Of a stretch of 64,000 nt of DNA, positions 25,575-35,013 are shown piece by piece; within the stretch, counting starts at the first letter, position 1; each line of letters starts with the position of its first letter. The notes under the pieces are model-generated. The model did not search any database. It was not told the DNA's origin and saw only the letters and a list, made by a program, of their open reading frames with translations. Origin of the DNA: G020354785 sp964534745 (lineage in GTDB: Bacteria > Bacteroidota > Bacteroidia > Bacteroidales > UBA10428); assembly GCA_964534745.1 (NCBI GenBank), contig CAZHQW010000004.1, forward strand, positions 27,100-91,099, read 5' to 3'. Made by a program: the position numbers and the translations under genes.

Positions 25575-26090
25575 ATGAAAAGATCTGCCATAATTACAGT
25601 ATTGTTCCTGATATTTCTTCCTGCTTTGATATTTGCGCAGACGGGCATACCACGGGCACAGGCAATGTTTATTTACAATTTCTCAAGGTTAATTGAGTGG
25701 CCGGCCAATTACAAAACTGGTCCGTTTGTTATCGGCACATTCGGCCCTTCTCCTGTTGCAGATGAATTAACAAGTTATACAACAGGCAAAAAAGTGGGAA
25801 CACAGGATATTTCCGTACAGGAAATAAAATCAGTAGATGAAATTAATAAGTGCCACATACTCTTTATTCCTTTCAGCCGCACAAAACAAATCGGACAAAT
25901 AGTAGCGAAGATTGACAACATGAGTACCCTGCTAATCACTGAAAAGGGCGGTGCCATTGATCTGGGATCAGCTATAAATTTTTTAATTGTAGGGGATAAG
26001 CTTAAGTTCGAGATGAAGCAGGCAAATGCCTCAAAATACGGGATTAAGGTAAGTGCCAAACTCCAGGAGATGGCTATTCAAAGCTATTAG
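25575..26090 (+). CDS. YfiR/DUF4154-family periplasmic protein
   Basis: A 171-residue secreted protein: signal peptide MKRSAIITVLFLIFLPALIF followed by AQ, then a compact alpha/beta domain with the DUF4154 pattern of an early aromatic-rich motif (FIYNFSRLIEWP), a conserved glycine (IGTFGPSP), CHILFIPF and GGAIDLG. In Pseudomonas, YfiR restrains the diguanylate cyclase YfiN. No cyclase or GGDEF gene is present in this window, so the regulatory link is not shown here. Its 3' end overlaps aroE on the opposite strand by 4 bp. Confidence 0.82.
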   Translation: MKRSAIITVLFLIFLPALIFAQTGIPRAQAMFIYNFSRLIEWPANYKTGPFVIGTFGPSPVADELTSYTTGKKVGTQDISVQEIKSVDEINKCHILFIPFSRTKQIGQIVAKIDNMSTLLITEKGGAIDLGSAINFLIVGDKLKFEMKQANASKYGIKVSAKLQEMAIQSY

Positions 26091-26845
26091 CTGTAACTGT
26101 CACTGTTCCATATCTCCCATGCTTTCTCTGCCTGAAGATGCAGCATTAACAGACCGTTTATCACCTTGGCTCCTCTCACCGATGCTTTCTCAAGCAACTT
26201 GCTTATTTCAGGATTATATATAAGATCATAAACCAGGTGTTTGCCGGTAATATGTTCATAAGGTATATCCGGACATCTGTCAACATCGGGATAGGTTCCC
26301 AAAGGTGAAGTATTGACTATTATCCTGCACTCATCCATAAGCCGCCTGTTAAGAGAGGGATAGGATATATGGTTGTCCATCCTGGGATTTCTTGATACGA
26401 AAATATATTTTATTTGCAGGCGGTCAAATACATATGCAATTGCCTTTGAAGCGCCCCCTGTACCCAGTATTATGGCTTTTTTATGTATGTCTTTCAAATG
26501 CGGCAGAATGGATTGCTCAAAGCCATATGCATCGGTATTATAACCTGTCAGTTTAATGCTGTCATTAATCCGGTTTATCTTTATTGTGTTTACAGCTCCG
26601 ATTGATCTTGCCGTATCATCAATTTTGTCGAGGTATTTAATAACTTTCTCCTTATAGGGAATTGTGACATTTAGTCCTTTTAAATCATTGTATTCTGATA
26701 ACAGCTGAGTCAGTTCTTCAATTGTCTCAATAGGAAAGTTCAGGTAGAGGCAATCTCCGATTTTCTCACTCTGGAATTTATCATTGAAGTATTTTGCTGA
26801 AAAGGAATGGCTTAAGGGATACCCTATAAGTCCGTATATCTTCAT
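26087..26845 (-). CDS. aroE: Shikimate dehydrogenase
   Basis: A 252-residue NADP-dependent enzyme of aromatic amino-acid synthesis that reduces 3-dehydroshikimate. The substrate-binding signature IGYPLSHSFS is at the N-terminus, the catalytic Lys in NVTIPYKEKV, the Asn/Asp pair in GAVNTI and YNTDAYG, and the dinucleotide loop in LGTGGASKA. The length is slightly short but normal for Bacteroidota. It is the last gene of a minus-strand operon in which four genes overlap or abut; the gap to the DUF368 gene is 11 bp. Confidence 0.94.
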   Translation of the reverse strand: MKIYGLIGYPLSHSFSAKYFNDKFQSEKIGDCLYLNFPIETIEELTQLLSEYNDLKGLNVTIPYKEKVIKYLDKIDDTARSIGAVNTIKINRINDSIKLTGYNTDAYGFEQSILPHLKDIHKKAIILGTGGASKAIAYVFDRLQIKYIFVSRNPRMDNHISYPSLNRRLMDECRIIVNTSPLGTYPDVDRCPDIPYEHITGKHLVYDLIYNPEISKLLEKASVRGAKVINGLLMLHLQAEKAWEIWNSDSYS

Positions 26846-26856
26846 AAACCCCTCTT

Positions 26857-27795
26857 TTAATGGTTATTTTGTTTCGCCAGTTTTTCAGTGAAAAATATAG
26901 TTATTAATCCTGCAATTACACATATAATAACTATTACCACTTCCCGGTTGAATACTTCCGGCACATACTTTGTGAAGCCGCTGATTACCTCCTCCCCGTC
27001 CTTAAGCACCGGAATACCGGCCGCATCAGTCAGGATAACAGCCTTCTGCCAGGGCCACAGGACGCTTAATGATCCCAGTATAAAGCCGGTCAGCAGTGCA
27101 ATGGTCTGGTTCCTGAATTTCCTGTAAATCCATGAAAGGAAATGCGAAAAAGCTATTAGTCCAACTACTGCGCCCAGCACTACAGGCACTAATATCTTAG
27201 CCCATATTTCCAGGTTGAAGCTGGAAACGGTATCTATCCATACCAGCTTGTAATTTCCCATTAGTATCAGCACAAACGAACCGGACAGTCCGGGTAGTAT
27301 CATACTGCACATTGCAACAATACCGCACAGGAACAGATACACAAAGCTATCATTCTCGACAGCAGGATTTAAAAACGATATAACAATTGCAATTGCTGTT
27401 CCTGCAATTAATGATATTATAACGCTGAGATGCCAGCGCGATATCCTCCTGCTGACAAAATATACTGAAGCGATTATTAATCCGAAGAAATATGCCCATA
27501 CATAAACAGGATAATTACTGAAAAGGTAATCAAGCAATTTTGCCAGGGATAAAATGCTCACAGCCACACCACCAAATACGGCAATAAGGAAGTCGAGGCT
27601 TACATGCCTGGCAAAGGATTTAAACTTCCCGGTAAATATGTACCCCAGTGCTTTTAAGTCGAATGATTTGATTGAATTAATCAGCTTTTCAAATATACCT
27701 GTAATAAGTGCTATGGTGCCGCCTGACACGCCCGGAATAACATTGGCTGCGCCAACGCCCATACCCTTGAAAAATAATCCTATGTATTCTTTCAT
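26857..27795 (-). CDS. popT: DUF368 membrane protein, probable polyprenyl-phosphate translocase (PopT)
   Basis: A 312-residue inner-membrane protein with about eight to nine hydrophobic spans. It carries the family signature GMGVGAANVIPGVSGGTIAL near the N-terminus and a second SMILPGLSGSFVLILMG in the middle, the inverted-repeat pattern of DUF368. Members of this family were recently shown in other bacteria to recycle undecaprenyl phosphate across the membrane (PopT). The start ATG overlaps the stop of the SprB-repeat gene in the sequence ATGA, implying translational coupling. Its neighbours do not include other lipid-carrier genes. Confidence 0.88.
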   Translation of the reverse strand: MKEYIGLFFKGMGVGAANVIPGVSGGTIALITGIFEKLINSIKSFDLKALGYIFTGKFKSFARHVSLDFLIAVFGGVAVSILSLAKLLDYLFSNYPVYVWAYFFGLIIASVYFVSRRISRWHLSVIISLIAGTAIAIVISFLNPAVENDSFVYLFLCGIVAMCSMILPGLSGSFVLILMGNYKLVWIDTVSSFNLEIWAKILVPVVLGAVVGLIAFSHFLSWIYRKFRNQTIALLTGFILGSLSVLWPWQKAVILTDAAGIPVLKDGEEVISGFTKYVPEVFNREVVIVIICVIAGLITIFFTEKLAKQNNH

Positions 27796-29138
27796 CTTAT
27801 TGTTATGAAAATATTCTGATCTATTGTTTTCCTGTCTGCAGAAAATTTAAGAATATATAAACCTGAATTTACACCGGACTGATCCAGATAAATATTTTGT
27901 GAGTAAAAACCGGGAAGTTGCCGGTTTTCATATAATGATTTAATAATCCTGCCATCAATGTCAACAAGTTCAATCTTAATATTAGAGGCTTCAGTAAGCC
28001 TATATTCAACAGTAATATGATCTTCGACCGGATTTGGATAAATTTTTAATCTGTAAAACTCATCGGCCAAGCTTAGTGAAGGAGTATATACCTTCACATT
28101 TATTGCTGCAGTATCAGTACAGCCATTACTATCGGTTATTGTTAAGGAATAGGTTTTATCAGCAAATAATGTATCGGTAATGGTCTGCGTGTGCTCGCCG
28201 GTGTTCCAATGATAGCTACAGGGTTGCATCCCCCCGCTAATCAGGGGAGAAATTAATAATTCCTGTCCCTTATTAACGCTGTCACTGTTTGTAAATACAA
28301 TTGATACAGGTTCAGGTTCCGTTAATGTTTCATAAATATCTCCGACACATCCCTTACTATTTGTGTGGGATAATCTATAATCTCCTGCACACAGACTGTC
28401 AAAAGTGATAGTAAATGCATTGCTCTGAAATGAGGTGTCTATAACAGCGGTATCCAGTGACATGAATCTGTAAGTCAGCATAACCTCATACGGATTAAAA
28501 ATCAGAATCTGACCGTTATTCTCGCCATTACACCTGATATTATAATCACCATAATATTCTGTTGCATGATATACATTTGCAGCCGGAGGGTACACATTAT
28601 AAATATCTTCTTCGACTGTGCAACCTCCCTCATCAGTAAGCTCCACCGTGTACCTTCCCTGTGTCATATTAAAAATTGTATCTGCTACATAGGGAGCGGT
28701 AAGATGATAATATGCAGGGAATTTCGTCCATGTGACAGTATAACCTGGTGTGCCTCCGACAGGAATAATGCTTATTGTGCCATCTGCGCCATAACATGTA
28801 AAAGTATCAATAACATTAACAATCAATGACAGCTGGCCATATATTTCAATTGTATCTGACGCCTGGTTATATTCGTTATCAGTAACCGTAACAAAATAGG
28901 TCCCGTCATAAAGTCCGCTTATATTCTGGCTGTCAGAAGAAAAATCATCCGGACCATACCACTTAAAAGTATACGGTTCAATACCTCCCGTAACTTCTGC
29001 CCTGAGTTCACCATCTATGCCTGCACAGGACAAAGTATCAACTATTTCTATTGATACTGAAAGCTGGCAAAGTGATTTAACAGCAGCAGGAAAAAGAACA
29101 AATATGATTGCCAGTAATCTTAAGAGTAAATATCTCAT
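27792..29138 (-). CDS. SprB-repeat protein with T9SS sorting domain
   Basis: A 448-residue exported protein. It has a signal peptide, then three to four SprB-type repeats with the pattern D-T-L-S-C-x-G-x-D-G-E-L then G-G-I-E-P-Y-T-F-x-W and S-G-L-Y-D-G-T-Y-x-V-T-V-T-D. A C-terminal Por domain follows from about residue 360 (KIYPNPVEDHITVEYRL). SprB repeats occur in surface adhesins of gliding Bacteroidota, though this protein is far smaller than SprB itself. It is joined on both sides by 4-bp ATGA overlaps to comA and the DUF368 gene, an odd company for a surface protein. The function here is unknown. Confidence 0.85.
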   Translation of the reverse strand: MRYLLLRLLAIIFVLFPAAVKSLCQLSVSIEIVDTLSCAGIDGELRAEVTGGIEPYTFKWYGPDDFSSDSQNISGLYDGTYFVTVTDNEYNQASDTIEIYGQLSLIVNVIDTFTCYGADGTISIIPVGGTPGYTVTWTKFPAYYHLTAPYVADTIFNMTQGRYTVELTDEGGCTVEEDIYNVYPPAANVYHATEYYGDYNIRCNGENNGQILIFNPYEVMLTYRFMSLDTAVIDTSFQSNAFTITFDSLCAGDYRLSHTNSKGCVGDIYETLTEPEPVSIVFTNSDSVNKGQELLISPLISGGMQPCSYHWNTGEHTQTITDTLFADKTYSLTITDSNGCTDTAAINVKVYTPSLSLADEFYRLKIYPNPVEDHITVEYRLTEASNIKIELVDIDGRIIKSLYENRQLPGFYSQNIYLDQSGVNSGLYILKFSADRKTIDQNIFITIR

Positions 29139-29929
29139 TTCTTGTGCTCCTGTTGTTTGCTTTTCAGGCTATCGGGAAGGAAATTAAAAAAAGTATCGCC
29201 ACGAAGCCCCAACCTCAATGTCTCCAGCGGAATAACCTCATTGGGAGCTATATTTCCAAGGTTGACATTGCATCCAAAAAGTTTTATAAACCATACCTGC
29301 TGCGATTTAAGGGGTGCCTCCCATATTATATCATTAGAATTAACATGGTGTGATATGTCGTCAATTAATTCCTTGTCAGCCGTCCCGTTGCTATGATAAA
29401 TACCTATTGTACCGCTCTCCCTTGCTTCGGCAATAACTTTCCATGAGCCTGCCTGAAGCTCACTTTTCATCATGCTTATCCAGCTGTCATGCGGTATAAC
29501 GACACCTTTCTGCTTTGAACCTACTTCGGAAACAACGGTAACCTTTTCGGAGAGCTTTTTAATATACTCAAGTTTCTCACTGTGAGGCATATACATCGAA
29601 CCATCTGATACTTCAGCACAACCGAGTCCGTACTTATCCAGAAACTTAAGGTATTCATCAAACATATTCCGAATAATAAAAGCTTCAAACAAGGTCCCCC
29701 CGAGATATACCTTTATTTCAGCCTTCTGGTATAGCCTGATTTTATCACGCAGCCTGGCTGTAATAAGAGAGGTGCCAAAACCTAATTTAACAATGTCCAA
29801 AAACTCGTTTGCCGATTCAACAAGGTTTTCGGCTTCCTGAATGCTTAATCCTTTATCCATCACCATTGTTATCCCTGATTCGCGGGGTCTCTTTGCCCTG
29901 CCGGGTATATGAGGTAAAGTTAAATTCAT
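29135..29929 (-). CDS. comA: Phosphosulfolactate synthase (ComA family)
   Basis: A 264-residue TIM-barrel enzyme that adds sulfite to phosphoenolpyruvate to make (2R)-3-phosphosulfolactate. The ComA pattern is visible: KPRESGITMVMDKGLS-like N-terminus (here RPRESGITMVMDKG), then VKLGFGTSL, KVYLGGTLFE, AEVSDGSMYMP, VVSEVGSK, VIAEARESGTIGIY and a late NLGNIAPNEVIPLETLRLGL. In methanogens it begins coenzyme M synthesis; in bacteria it can lead to sulfolactate. No other gene of that route is present in the window. The gene starts 7 bp after the TPR gene and overlaps the next gene by 4 bp. Confidence 0.88.
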   Translation of the reverse strand: MNLTLPHIPGRAKRPRESGITMVMDKGLSIQEAENLVESANEFLDIVKLGFGTSLITARLRDKIRLYQKAEIKVYLGGTLFEAFIIRNMFDEYLKFLDKYGLGCAEVSDGSMYMPHSEKLEYIKKLSEKVTVVSEVGSKQKGVVIPHDSWISMMKSELQAGSWKVIAEARESGTIGIYHSNGTADKELIDDISHHVNSNDIIWEAPLKSQQVWFIKLFGCNVNLGNIAPNEVIPLETLRLGLRGDTFFNFLPDSLKSKQQEHKK

Positions 29930-29936
29930 CTTGTAT

Positions 29937-31352
29937 TTATTTTAAATTCTGATACTTAGTAATAAGCCTGTTTATCCTGTCATCTTGCCCTGTTCTCGGA
30001 AAATCACATAAGACCTCACTATGCTCTTTAAAATTTAATAGCAGTCCTTTTTCAAAATACTTATATGACAGGGAAGGCTGGCCACTATATATGTAATACA
30101 CAGCAAGCCTGTAATTTACAGCTGAGATATCATTATTGTAGCGGTATGCTTTTTTCAGGATATTAATTGCACTGGCTATCTTTTTGTTATTAAAATATAC
30201 GCCCGCATATGCAAGCCAGGCCTCATAGTTTTCAGGATCAAGTTCCACGGTGGCATTATAAGCCTTGATTGCCTTATTTACATTGTTCATTTCCGAGTAT
30301 ACGTCGCCAAGTATGAACCAGTATTCCGGAATACCTGATTCAATCCTTATCGCTTTCTTGATATTATAAACACTCTTGTTGAATTTCTTCAGCTGACAAT
30401 ATACTACCCCTTTTCTAAACCAGGCATTGGAGCAATCATTTTCTATATCCAGTGCTTTGTTATAATGCTCCAGCGCCTTATCATGCCTGAAAAGTTTCTC
30501 ATAGCAGTCTCCGATCAGACAATATACATGTGCATTATTGCCATCAATGCCCAGCAAATCGTTATATACCTTGATGGCGCTGTAGTAATTACCGTAGTTA
30601 GCGTGTGCATCAGCTTTGCTAAGGTATACGGAAACAAAATCCGGACTTATAGCTATGGCAAAATCAAAGGCACTTACAGCTTTTTTGTATTTGTCCGCTG
30701 CCAGGTACCATAACCCCAAATTATGCCAGATATTCTCAGAAAAAGGATCAATATCCAGGTACTTTTCCAGGTAAAAAATACTTTTCTCAATATCATCCAA
30801 ACGTTCGTAGCATATAGCAAGGTCGTAAATAACAAGGAGATTTGTACTGTTTACTTCATAAGCAAGCAGCAGGTAGTTAACTGCTGCTTTAATATCATCA
30901 ATTTGTATAAATGATAACGCTATTTCATAAATAACATCATCCTTATCGTCCTGTGAGAGTCTTATTGCCTCGCCAAAGGCTTTTACGGCAGCTTCCTGTT
31001 TTCTGAGCGAATTTAAAGCTTTACCCTTGATGAGGTGAAACTCGAAATTATAGGAATCGACCTTTTCAATATCTGCGAGAATATCCAGAGCTATTTTTGC
31101 TTTCCTGTCTTCAACGAGAACCTGTGCATATTTGAGCTTAAGTGATGAGGAATAGGGATGCTGGCTAAGGCCTATCCTCACTGACTGGAGTGCGGATTTA
31201 TAATCATTGTTACTAATATAATAATCAATAATATTCTCAAACTCATATAAATCAAAGTAACAGGACCTGTTTTTCCTTAACATGTCCTTGAATCTGTTTA
31301 TAATGTCTGAGTATTCTTCCTCTTCAAAAAAACTATTTTGATTCTGATTCAT
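29937..31352 (-). CDS. TPR-repeat protein
   Basis: A 471-residue cytosolic protein made almost entirely of about twelve TPR helical pairs, for example SENIWHNLGLWYLAADKYKK and CSNAWFRKGVVYCQLKKFNK. No signal peptide or membrane span is evident, and no enzyme domain is fused. It probably scaffolds protein contacts. It is the first gene of the operon leading through comA, the SprB-repeat gene, popT and aroE, and is separated by only 7 bp from comA. Confidence 0.88.
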   Translation of the reverse strand: MNQNQNSFFEEEEYSDIINRFKDMLRKNRSCYFDLYEFENIIDYYISNNDYKSALQSVRIGLSQHPYSSSLKLKYAQVLVEDRKAKIALDILADIEKVDSYNFEFHLIKGKALNSLRKQEAAVKAFGEAIRLSQDDKDDVIYEIALSFIQIDDIKAAVNYLLLAYEVNSTNLLVIYDLAICYERLDDIEKSIFYLEKYLDIDPFSENIWHNLGLWYLAADKYKKAVSAFDFAIAISPDFVSVYLSKADAHANYGNYYSAIKVYNDLLGIDGNNAHVYCLIGDCYEKLFRHDKALEHYNKALDIENDCSNAWFRKGVVYCQLKKFNKSVYNIKKAIRIESGIPEYWFILGDVYSEMNNVNKAIKAYNATVELDPENYEAWLAYAGVYFNNKKIASAINILKKAYRYNNDISAVNYRLAVYYIYSGQPSLSYKYFEKGLLLNFKEHSEVLCDFPRTGQDDRINRLITKYQNLK

Positions 31353-31409
31353 GTCAAGTGCACCTGAGCTTATATTAAAGTTAGTGTTAATAATTTAAAA
31401 AAAACAAAT

Positions 31410-34016
31410 CTAATCGATATTTTCCATACTTTGAGTCTTTCCTGAATCAAAATTCAATTGACTTTTTAGTTTATTATACTGTTCAATTATTTTATCGAAC
31501 TTATATATTAATTCTTCGGTCAAAGGATGGGACTCCCCGAGAATCACATTTAACCTGTCTATGCCTGCGTTCAATTCCTCTATTGAAATCTCTCCCCTTT
31601 TAAAACTCTTGCCCGCCTGTCCCTCGGATTGTAATTTTGCAATTGTTTCCGCAAGACTTAGATATTCATCGTTAAGCAAAATAAGAACTCTGGCTGATTC
31701 AATTCCGTATCGTGATAAAAGCACCTTCCATAGGGACAAATCGGGATCATATCTTCCGGTGTTCCATGAAAAATCTGCTATAGTAGCAAATTTTACAATG
31801 TCGAGTTCTGATTCGGGGGTACTGCAAAAGAATATTTGTTCCATGTTTATTTTTCCCAGGATAAAACTGACATTTTCATCGTCATAGGGACCAAAGAGGT
31901 TTAGAAGCCTGATTTTTCCCGGATAATAACCGCAGTATTCTGAAAGGGTGGCATCAATATCTGTTGTCTGTACTGAATTATCCCAGTAAACAGGTGTATT
32001 ATCCAGATATGAAGCTATACGTGCAAGGTCAGCATTGTCATTTCTCAGGGAGTAGAAGGAATTGCCTGTCCAGAACCATGAAATGTCATTTCCTTGTTCT
32101 GAAAAACTTTTTGCCAGCAAAACCTCAGCCTTGCCCCGGCTGTCATCAATCAACCGGTTATTAAACCAGGGCAGCAGTATTTCCACGTCCTTTCCCGGGT
32201 ATTCCCTTTTTATAAGGTCATTTATGGCTGCTACATTAATGGTCATTCTCCCGGGGTCATCCAGATAGTTTACCGGTTGTATGGTCCTGCATGTGTTAAA
32301 TTCATAGGGAGTCATAAAATATGGTACATATGCAATACCCCGGGCCCCTGCTTTAAATCCATTCCTGCAAATGCTTCGGAGTACATCCCGCTTAACACTG
32401 GCAATGCTGGTCTTCTCATCATCGACAGCCCCTCTGCTATGTCCGATATAGCTGAAGTAAGCCGGAGGGGCCAGCATGATTTTAAAATTGAAAGCATCAT
32501 TGTTAATATATTTTACGCCAGTGCTTTCAATTACAGTCTTACATTGACCCGTGTCTTCTGCCACGTTACATGAGAGATATGCCCCGTTGATCTTATATCC
32601 GGTTAAGTCGTCAATAAAGGATATGCTCTTTGCTAAAGCTGACTTCTCCATGGATGCCGGAATGTTATAATACCTGTTTTCAAAATCAGGATAGTCGATA
32701 ACCCTGGCATTATGAAAAATATACTTTTTGTTATCAAACAGCTGTACAGCGGTTGTTGCTGCATAATAATCGCCTACAGGTTTATCGCCTGCAAGAAATA
32801 CCAGGTTATTAATATCGCTGTTTGTATAGATAAAATATGATTGTGGTATGTTTTTTATATCACCTGCAGGCAGTATTTCCCTGAAACGCTTGTAAAGCCC
32901 TGTTTTACCCACACTGAATATAAGGCTGGACTTATTCAATTCGTCAGCTGATATTCTTGTGGTAACCTGTATTTTATAATCGGAATCATCACCTGAGAGA
33001 CGCTTGAAAAGGTTCTCCATCCTTTGCTTTACAAGCAGTGCGGCCTGCCGTGTTTCAAGAGACATGTTTTCGGGAACCACTATTTTTGGCAGGTTCTCCT
33101 TGCCGGCACCTGCATCAAAATATATTATAGATTCCAGTTTTTTAACTTCCTTTGGTTGCGGTATAATAACATTGTGTTTGGAGAAAACCGTATCTGTAAG
33201 AAATTTCATTCTTTCTGCTGCTGTGAAATTTGATTTTGTGTAGCGGAAGTCAACATTATCGAGCCACATCGTTCCAATTCCTTTCATTCCAAGAAATATT
33301 TTAACGTAACGCGCTTCATCAGGTATATCGCCTTCAGGACAGTTATAATTATGTGATTTACCTTTAATCCTGCCCCAGTCAAATCTGTCTACCTGCCAGA
33401 AGTTTGAAAATGATATTCCTTTGAATGAGTTGTCTATGTATATTTCGTTCGTTGGCAGGTATAGTCTTGAGCTTACAGCTATTTTATTCTTATCATAAAA
33501 GTACAGCCTTATATTAACTGCATCGTAGAGCCTGGTGCCCAGCCTTTCCCTGTTTGAGCATACATCTTCGAGCCTTAAATAACAGGATAGTGAGTAATTG
33601 CCCGGAATAACCTTAATGAAATCACTAATTACGCCCTCTCCCCTGTCATCGGTCTCGTCAGTATATATCCTTTTAATCTTTATTGAATGCAGGGAGTCAG
33701 CAGCCTCGTCGGCACTATATATTGAATCATATTCAATATTTACCCACTCGACGTTATCACCTACTTTCTGCCACCCTTCAATTCTGAAAGTTGTACCCGT
33801 AGTGTCAACGATCAGGGCCTTGCCTGACTCAAAGGAAGCGTTCCTGACAAGATTGGCACGCTGGTATTTCTGCAGTCTTATCCTTAAAGGTATTGACAGG
33901 GGATCGCTGCTTGACCAGTTTACTGCTGCAGGAACATTCTTGCCCGATTCCCTGCACGAGAATAAGCTGAAGCACAGCAACGCGGAGGCTAATATTAGCA
34001 GATTCAGATATTTCAT
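31410..34016 (-). CDS. GH84/GH20-like hexosaminidase-related lipoprotein
   Basis: An 868-residue lipoprotein: MKYLNLLILASALLCFSLFS then Cys, a lipobox. Regions seen: an N-terminal beta-rich carbohydrate-binding-like part (about 30-270, with YNCPEGDIPDEARYVKIF), a GH20b-type domain (about 285-445, with IPQPKEVKKLE and GDYYAATTAVQLFDN, DYPDFENRYY), and a TIM-barrel-like part (about 450-740) resembling GH84 N-acetylglucosaminidases (DISWFWTGNSFYS). Where GH84 enzymes have two adjacent catalytic Asp, this protein reads GIAYVPYFMTPYEF, so the usual pair appears absent; it may be inactive or use other residues. I chose ATG 34016 because the 14 residues before it (from 34058) push the lipobox too far in. 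Confidence 0.7.
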   Translation of the reverse strand: MKYLNLLILASALLCFSLFSCRESGKNVPAAVNWSSSDPLSIPLRIRLQKYQRANLVRNASFESGKALIVDTTGTTFRIEGWQKVGDNVEWVNIEYDSIYSADEAADSLHSIKIKRIYTDETDDRGEGVISDFIKVIPGNYSLSCYLRLEDVCSNRERLGTRLYDAVNIRLYFYDKNKIAVSSRLYLPTNEIYIDNSFKGISFSNFWQVDRFDWGRIKGKSHNYNCPEGDIPDEARYVKIFLGMKGIGTMWLDNVDFRYTKSNFTAAERMKFLTDTVFSKHNVIIPQPKEVKKLESIIYFDAGAGKENLPKIVVPENMSLETRQAALLVKQRMENLFKRLSGDDSDYKIQVTTRISADELNKSSLIFSVGKTGLYKRFREILPAGDIKNIPQSYFIYTNSDINNLVFLAGDKPVGDYYAATTAVQLFDNKKYIFHNARVIDYPDFENRYYNIPASMEKSALAKSISFIDDLTGYKINGAYLSCNVAEDTGQCKTVIESTGVKYINNDAFNFKIMLAPPAYFSYIGHSRGAVDDEKTSIASVKRDVLRSICRNGFKAGARGIAYVPYFMTPYEFNTCRTIQPVNYLDDPGRMTINVAAINDLIKREYPGKDVEILLPWFNNRLIDDSRGKAEVLLAKSFSEQGNDISWFWTGNSFYSLRNDNADLARIASYLDNTPVYWDNSVQTTDIDATLSEYCGYYPGKIRLLNLFGPYDDENVSFILGKINMEQIFFCSTPESELDIVKFATIADFSWNTGRYDPDLSLWKVLLSRYGIESARVLILLNDEYLSLAETIAKLQSEGQAGKSFKRGEISIEELNAGIDRLNVILGESHPLTEELIYKFDKIIEQYNKLKSQLNFDSGKTQSMENID

Positions 34017-34097
34017 GCAAAATCTAAAATTAATACTTGTCGATAAAATTTTAGGCAAGGTATAAAAAAAGTATTAAGATTTCTAATTAAGAAACTT

Positions 34098-34982
34098 TTA
34101 AAGGCTGTATATCTTTTTTGTTGAAGCAAGGAGTGTATTCCTGAGCAATGATACTATGGTCATGGGACCTACACCGCCTGGCACAGGTGTTATATAGCTG
34201 CATTTAGGTGCCACCTCATCAAATTTGACATCTCCGATAAGCTTCCATCCCGATTTTGTTTTATCGGATTTTATTCTGGATGTGCCGACATCAATAACTA
34301 TTGCCCCTTCTTTCACCATGTCTCCTTTCAGGAACTCGGGGGAGCCCAGTGCAACTATAATAATATCTGCTTTCAGACATATATCTTTAAGATCCCGTGT
34401 TCTTGTATGACAGACAGTAACCGTGGCGTTTCCCATATTGCGTTTCTGCGATAACAATATGCTCATGGGCCTGCCCACAATGTTACTGCGGCCGATGATT
34501 ACGCAGTTCTTTCCGGAAGGATCGATATTGTATCTTCTCATAAGTTCAAGTATGCCTGCCGGTGTTGCTGAGACAAATGAAGGCAATCCGAGTACCATGC
34601 GCCCCACATTAACAGGGTGGAACCCGTCCACGTCTTTTTTCGGATCCACCGCCTCTATTACCTGATGTTCGGATATGTGGTCAGGAAGAGGCAGCTGGAC
34701 TATAAACCCGTCAATATCATCATCATTATTCAATTCCTCAACTTTCTTAAGAAGCTCTTCCTGTGTGACAGTATCCTCCAGCCTCACAAGGCTAGACTTT
34801 ACCCCTACCAGTTCACAGGTTTTAATCTTGTTTGCCACATATGTTTCACTTGCCCCGTCGTGTCCAACGAGAACAGCAGCAAGATGCGGGATTTTACCGC
34901 CACCCTGCTGTATTTTTTCAACCTCAGCGGCAATCTCCTGCTTAATGTCACCGGCTATTTTTTTCCCATCAATGATTTGCAT
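34098..34982 (-). CDS. folD: Bifunctional methylenetetrahydrofolate dehydrogenase / methenyltetrahydrofolate cyclohydrolase
   Basis: A 294-residue cytosolic enzyme that interconverts one-carbon tetrahydrofolates for purine and thymidylate synthesis. The FolD signatures are clear: VGHDGASETYVANKIKTCE with the catalytic Lys, QLPLPDHI and PKKDVDGFHPVNVGR, then the nucleotide site VIIGRSNIVGRPMS and the end motif TPVPGGVGPMT. The length is typical. It lies 31 bp after ffh and may be transcribed with it. Confidence 0.97.
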   Translation of the reverse strand: MQIIDGKKIAGDIKQEIAAEVEKIQQGGGKIPHLAAVLVGHDGASETYVANKIKTCELVGVKSSLVRLEDTVTQEELLKKVEELNNDDDIDGFIVQLPLPDHISEHQVIEAVDPKKDVDGFHPVNVGRMVLGLPSFVSATPAGILELMRRYNIDPSGKNCVIIGRSNIVGRPMSILLSQKRNMGNATVTVCHTRTRDLKDICLKADIIIVALGSPEFLKGDMVKEGAIVIDVGTSRIKSDKTKSGWKLIGDVKFDEVAPKCSYITPVPGGVGPMTIVSLLRNTLLASTKKIYSL

Positions 34983-35013
34983 AATATTATAGTTAGATAA
35001 ATTATTTGTTCCG

